Assembly: GCA_946538475.1 (NCBI GenBank) | Contig: CAMNGN010000033.1 | Coordinates: 1-14,924, forward strand | Source of the DNA: an uncultured Blautia sp. | Lineage (GTDB): Bacteria; Bacillota; Clostridia; Lachnospirales; Lachnospiraceae | Direction of reading: 5' to 3' | DNA: 14,924 bases | Part shown: positions 13,179 to 14,924 of the stretch, piece by piece | Layout: each line of letters begins with the position of its first letter | Numbering within the stretch: position 1 is the stretch's first letter | Notes under the pieces: generated by a model | What the model was told of the DNA's origin: nothing | What the model saw: the letters and a program-made list of their open reading frames with translations, nothing else | The model's database searches: none | Translations under genes and position numbers: made by a program

Positions 13179-14759
13179 ATGAGCTATCAGGCTCTTTACA
13201 GAAAATTCAGGCCCACCAATTTTGACGACGTAAAGGGACAGGATCACATCGTGACTACGCTGCGCAATCAGATCAACGCAGGGCGCATCGGCCACGCCTA
13301 TCTGTTCTGCGGTACACGAGGCACAGGAAAAACTTCGGTGGCCAAGATTATGGCGCGCGCGGTCAACTGCGAAAATCCTGTCAACGGCAGTCCGTGCAAC
13401 GAATGTCCCACGTGCAGGTCGATCCTTGCGGGAACATCGATGAATGTGATCGAGATCGATGCCGCTTCGAACAACGGCGTCGACAATATCCGTGAGATCC
13501 GGGACGAAGTGGCGTACCGCCCGACCGAAGGAAACTACAAAGTGTATATCATCGACGAGGTGCATATGCTTTCGTCGGGGGCCTTCAACGCGCTGCTCAA
13601 AACGCTGGAGGAGCCGCCTTCCTACGTGATCTTCATTCTGGCCACGACCGAGGCGCACAAAATTCCGGTGACGATCCTTTCGAGATGCCAGCGCTACGAT
13701 TTTCATCGCATCACGATCGATACGATCGCGGCAAGGCTCAGCGACCTTCTGCAGCAGGAAGGCGTCGAGGCCGAGGAGAGAGCCGTGCAGTATGTGGCAA
13801 AAGCCGGTGATGGCTCCATGCGCGATGCTTTAAGTCTGCTCGATCAGTGCATCGCTTTTTATCTGGGACAGAAACTGACATACGACAATGTGCTGGATGT
13901 TCTGGGAGCCGTGGATACCGAGGTCTTCAGCCGCATGCTGCGCGAGATCTTAAGCGGAAATGCCGGCGGCGCGATGAAGATCCTGGGAGAGATCGTGACG
14001 GCCGGGCGCGAACTTACACAGTTCGTGTCAGATTTCACCTGGTACCTTCGCAATCTGCTGATGGTAAAAACCTCGGACGATCCCGAAGCTGTCGTGGATA
14101 TGTCGAGCGAGAACCTGAAGCTTCTTATAGAAGAGAGCGGGATGATCGACGAGGATACGCTTATGCGTTACATTCGAGTGCTGTCGGAACTTTCGGGACA
14201 GATCAGATTTGCCACGCAGAAGAGAGTGCTCGTGGAAGTGGGGATCATCAAGCTGTGCCGTCCACAGATGGAGACAAACCCGGATTCTCTCCTCGACAGG
14301 ATCCGCGTCCTGGAGCGAAGGATGGATGAAGCACCCACGCAGGTCTACATTCCTCAGCCGGGGCAGGAAGCCGCTGGTGTGCAGAAGAAAAAGCCTGAGC
14401 CCGTCTACGCGGCACCCGAGGATCTGCAGAGGATCGTTTCCGAGTGGCCCGCCATCGCCGGGCAGACGCGGGGGATCCTGCACGAGATCCTGAAAAACGC
14501 GCATCCCTCGTATAACGGTTCGACCGGAGAGAATGTTCTTTACGTGGTTCTTCCTGCCAACGATTTTATCGGCAAATCGCGGGAGAACAATGAAGAGGAT
14601 ATCAATCAGCTGAAATCCATCATTCAAAGAAGGATCGGGAAGACCGTAGAGCTGCGGCTGATCGCGGGTGACGATCAGATGGCCGGCAATCTTGCGGAGC
14701 TGACGGTGGACGAGGCGCTGCAGAATATACATATGGATATTGATGTGGAGGAGGAGTAG
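13179..14759 (+). CDS. dnaX: DNA polymerase III subunit gamma/tau
   Basis: This 526-residue clamp-loader ATPase shows Walker A GTRGTGKT at 45-52. A four-cysteine zinc module follows (Cys64, Cys73, Cys76, Cys79), then Walker B region DEVH at 126-129 and the SRC arginine-finger motif at 168-170. The AAA+ lid and the clamp-loader collar domain follow to about residue 370. The remaining ~150 residues hold a proline/lysine-rich linker and a tau-type C-terminal domain. It forms the core of the clamp loader and links it to the replicative polymerase in the cytoplasm. GGAG at 13168-13171 is seven bases before the ATG. No clear promoter is seen in the short gap after pfkA, so some read-through past the weak hairpin is possible. 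The gene precedes ybaB, a conserved arrangement in Firmicutes. Confidence 0.97.
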   Translation: MSYQALYRKFRPTNFDDVKGQDHIVTTLRNQINAGRIGHAYLFCGTRGTGKTSVAKIMARAVNCENPVNGSPCNECPTCRSILAGTSMNVIEIDAASNNGVDNIREIRDEVAYRPTEGNYKVYIIDEVHMLSSGAFNALLKTLEEPPSYVIFILATTEAHKIPVTILSRCQRYDFHRITIDTIAARLSDLLQQEGVEAEERAVQYVAKAGDGSMRDALSLLDQCIAFYLGQKLTYDNVLDVLGAVDTEVFSRMLREILSGNAGGAMKILGEIVTAGRELTQFVSDFTWYLRNLLMVKTSDDPEAVVDMSSENLKLLIEESGMIDEDTLMRYIRVLSELSGQIRFATQKRVLVEVGIIKLCRPQMETNPDSLLDRIRVLERRMDEAPTQVYIPQPGQEAAGVQKKKPEPVYAAPEDLQRIVSEWPAIAGQTRGILHEILKNAHPSYNGSTGENVLYVVLPANDFIGKSRENNEEDINQLKSIIQRRIGKTVELRLIAGDDQMAGNLAELTVDEALQNIHMDIDVEEE

Positions 14760-14772
14760 GCGTCCCTGCACC

Positions 14773-14801
14773 TTGCCAACTCGCCCTCGATTATATATAA
14801 T
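14773..14801 (+). promoter_or_regulatory. Sigma-A-like promoter of the ybaB gene
   Basis: TTGCCA (14773-14778) and a perfect TATAAT (14796-14801) are 17 bases apart. The start site should be near 14808, giving a leader of about 35 bases. It lies in the short gap after dnaX, so ybaB and what follows can be expressed apart from dnaX. Confidence 0.75.
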
Positions 14802-14842
14802 AAGGCAAAATACTGTAAGCAAAGAATTAAGGAGGCACATAT

Positions 14843-14924
14843 ATGGCAAAAAGAGGTGGATACGGCGGAATGGGCATGCCGGGAAACATGAACAACCTGA
14901 TGAAGCAGGCCCAGAAGATGCAGA
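14843..14924 (+). CDS. ybaB: YbaB/EbfC family nucleoid-associated protein, N-terminal fragment
   Basis: Only 27 residues are inside the window; the 3' end lies beyond it. They begin MAKRGGYGGMGMPGN and continue into NNLMKQAQKMQ, the glycine/methionine-rich start and first helix typical of YbaB/EbfC proteins in Clostridia. These small dimers bind DNA and are nearly always encoded between dnaX and recR; dnaX is indeed directly upstream. AAGGAGG at 14829-14835 lies seven bases before the ATG, and a strong promoter lies just upstream. The call combines the short sequence with the position. Confidence 0.9.
   Translation, partial: MAKRGGYGGMGMPGNMNNLMKQAQKMQ

Noticed and set aside
14370..14400. 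Possible programmed -1 frameshift site in dnaX (GAAAAAG in the lysine-rich linker), as in E. coli tau/gamma.
   Set aside because: The in-frame codons are AAG AAA AAG and the heptamer is G-AAA-AAG, not A-AAA-AAG. There is no clear following stem-loop. Evidence is too weak to call a gamma product.

Overview
The window reads as chromosomal DNA of a gut-type Clostridia bacterium, most likely a Lachnospiraceae. The reasons are strong AGGAGG ribosome sites, several sigma-A-like promoters, a pfkA / dnaX / ybaB order, a carbohydrate-catabolism gene set and GGGGGACGG-type hairpin repeats. Species cannot be fixed from the sequence alone. Every real gene found is on the + strand.

Left third (1-6792): a glycoside-catabolism locus. 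It opens with the 3' end of a large glycoside hydrolase, an inverted repeat and an intrinsic terminator. Next come a Gfo/Idh/MocA oxidoreductase and an unusual regulator that fuses cupin, AraC helix-turn-helix and GH39 glycosidase-like domains. A separate unit follows with three genes: a DgpA-like oxidoreductase, a small DUF6379 protein and a TIM-barrel isomerase-like protein. This trio matches the make-up of C-glycoside deglycosidase systems. In those systems the oxidoreductase makes a 3-oxo-sugar, and the two-subunit metal enzyme then cleaves the sugar-aglycone bond by elimination.

Middle (6793-10384): an RNA-protein island. A Ro60-like (TROVE/DUF2828-type) protein with a von Willebrand A domain is directly preceded by a structured RNA. 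That RNA reads as a circularly permuted tRNA (T arm, acceptor stem, D arm) closed by an outer stem, which is the architecture of YrlA-type bacterial Y RNAs. A second, diverged copy lies about 3.2 kb downstream, after an AT-richer DUF4143-type ATPase. The two copies show compensatory changes in the acceptor-like stem. GGGGGACGGTTCC hairpin repeats sit just before RNA copy 1, on the stop codon of the Ro-like gene and just after RNA copy 2.

Right third (10385-14924): housekeeping and core metabolism. It holds a FucO-like lactaldehyde reductase, a very long hairpin repeat, a promoter and structured leader in front of an atypical 6-phosphofructokinase, a hairpin terminator, dnaX, and the start of a ybaB/ebfC gene with its own promoter. 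The ATPase and the RNA-protein island look accessory compared with these neighbours.
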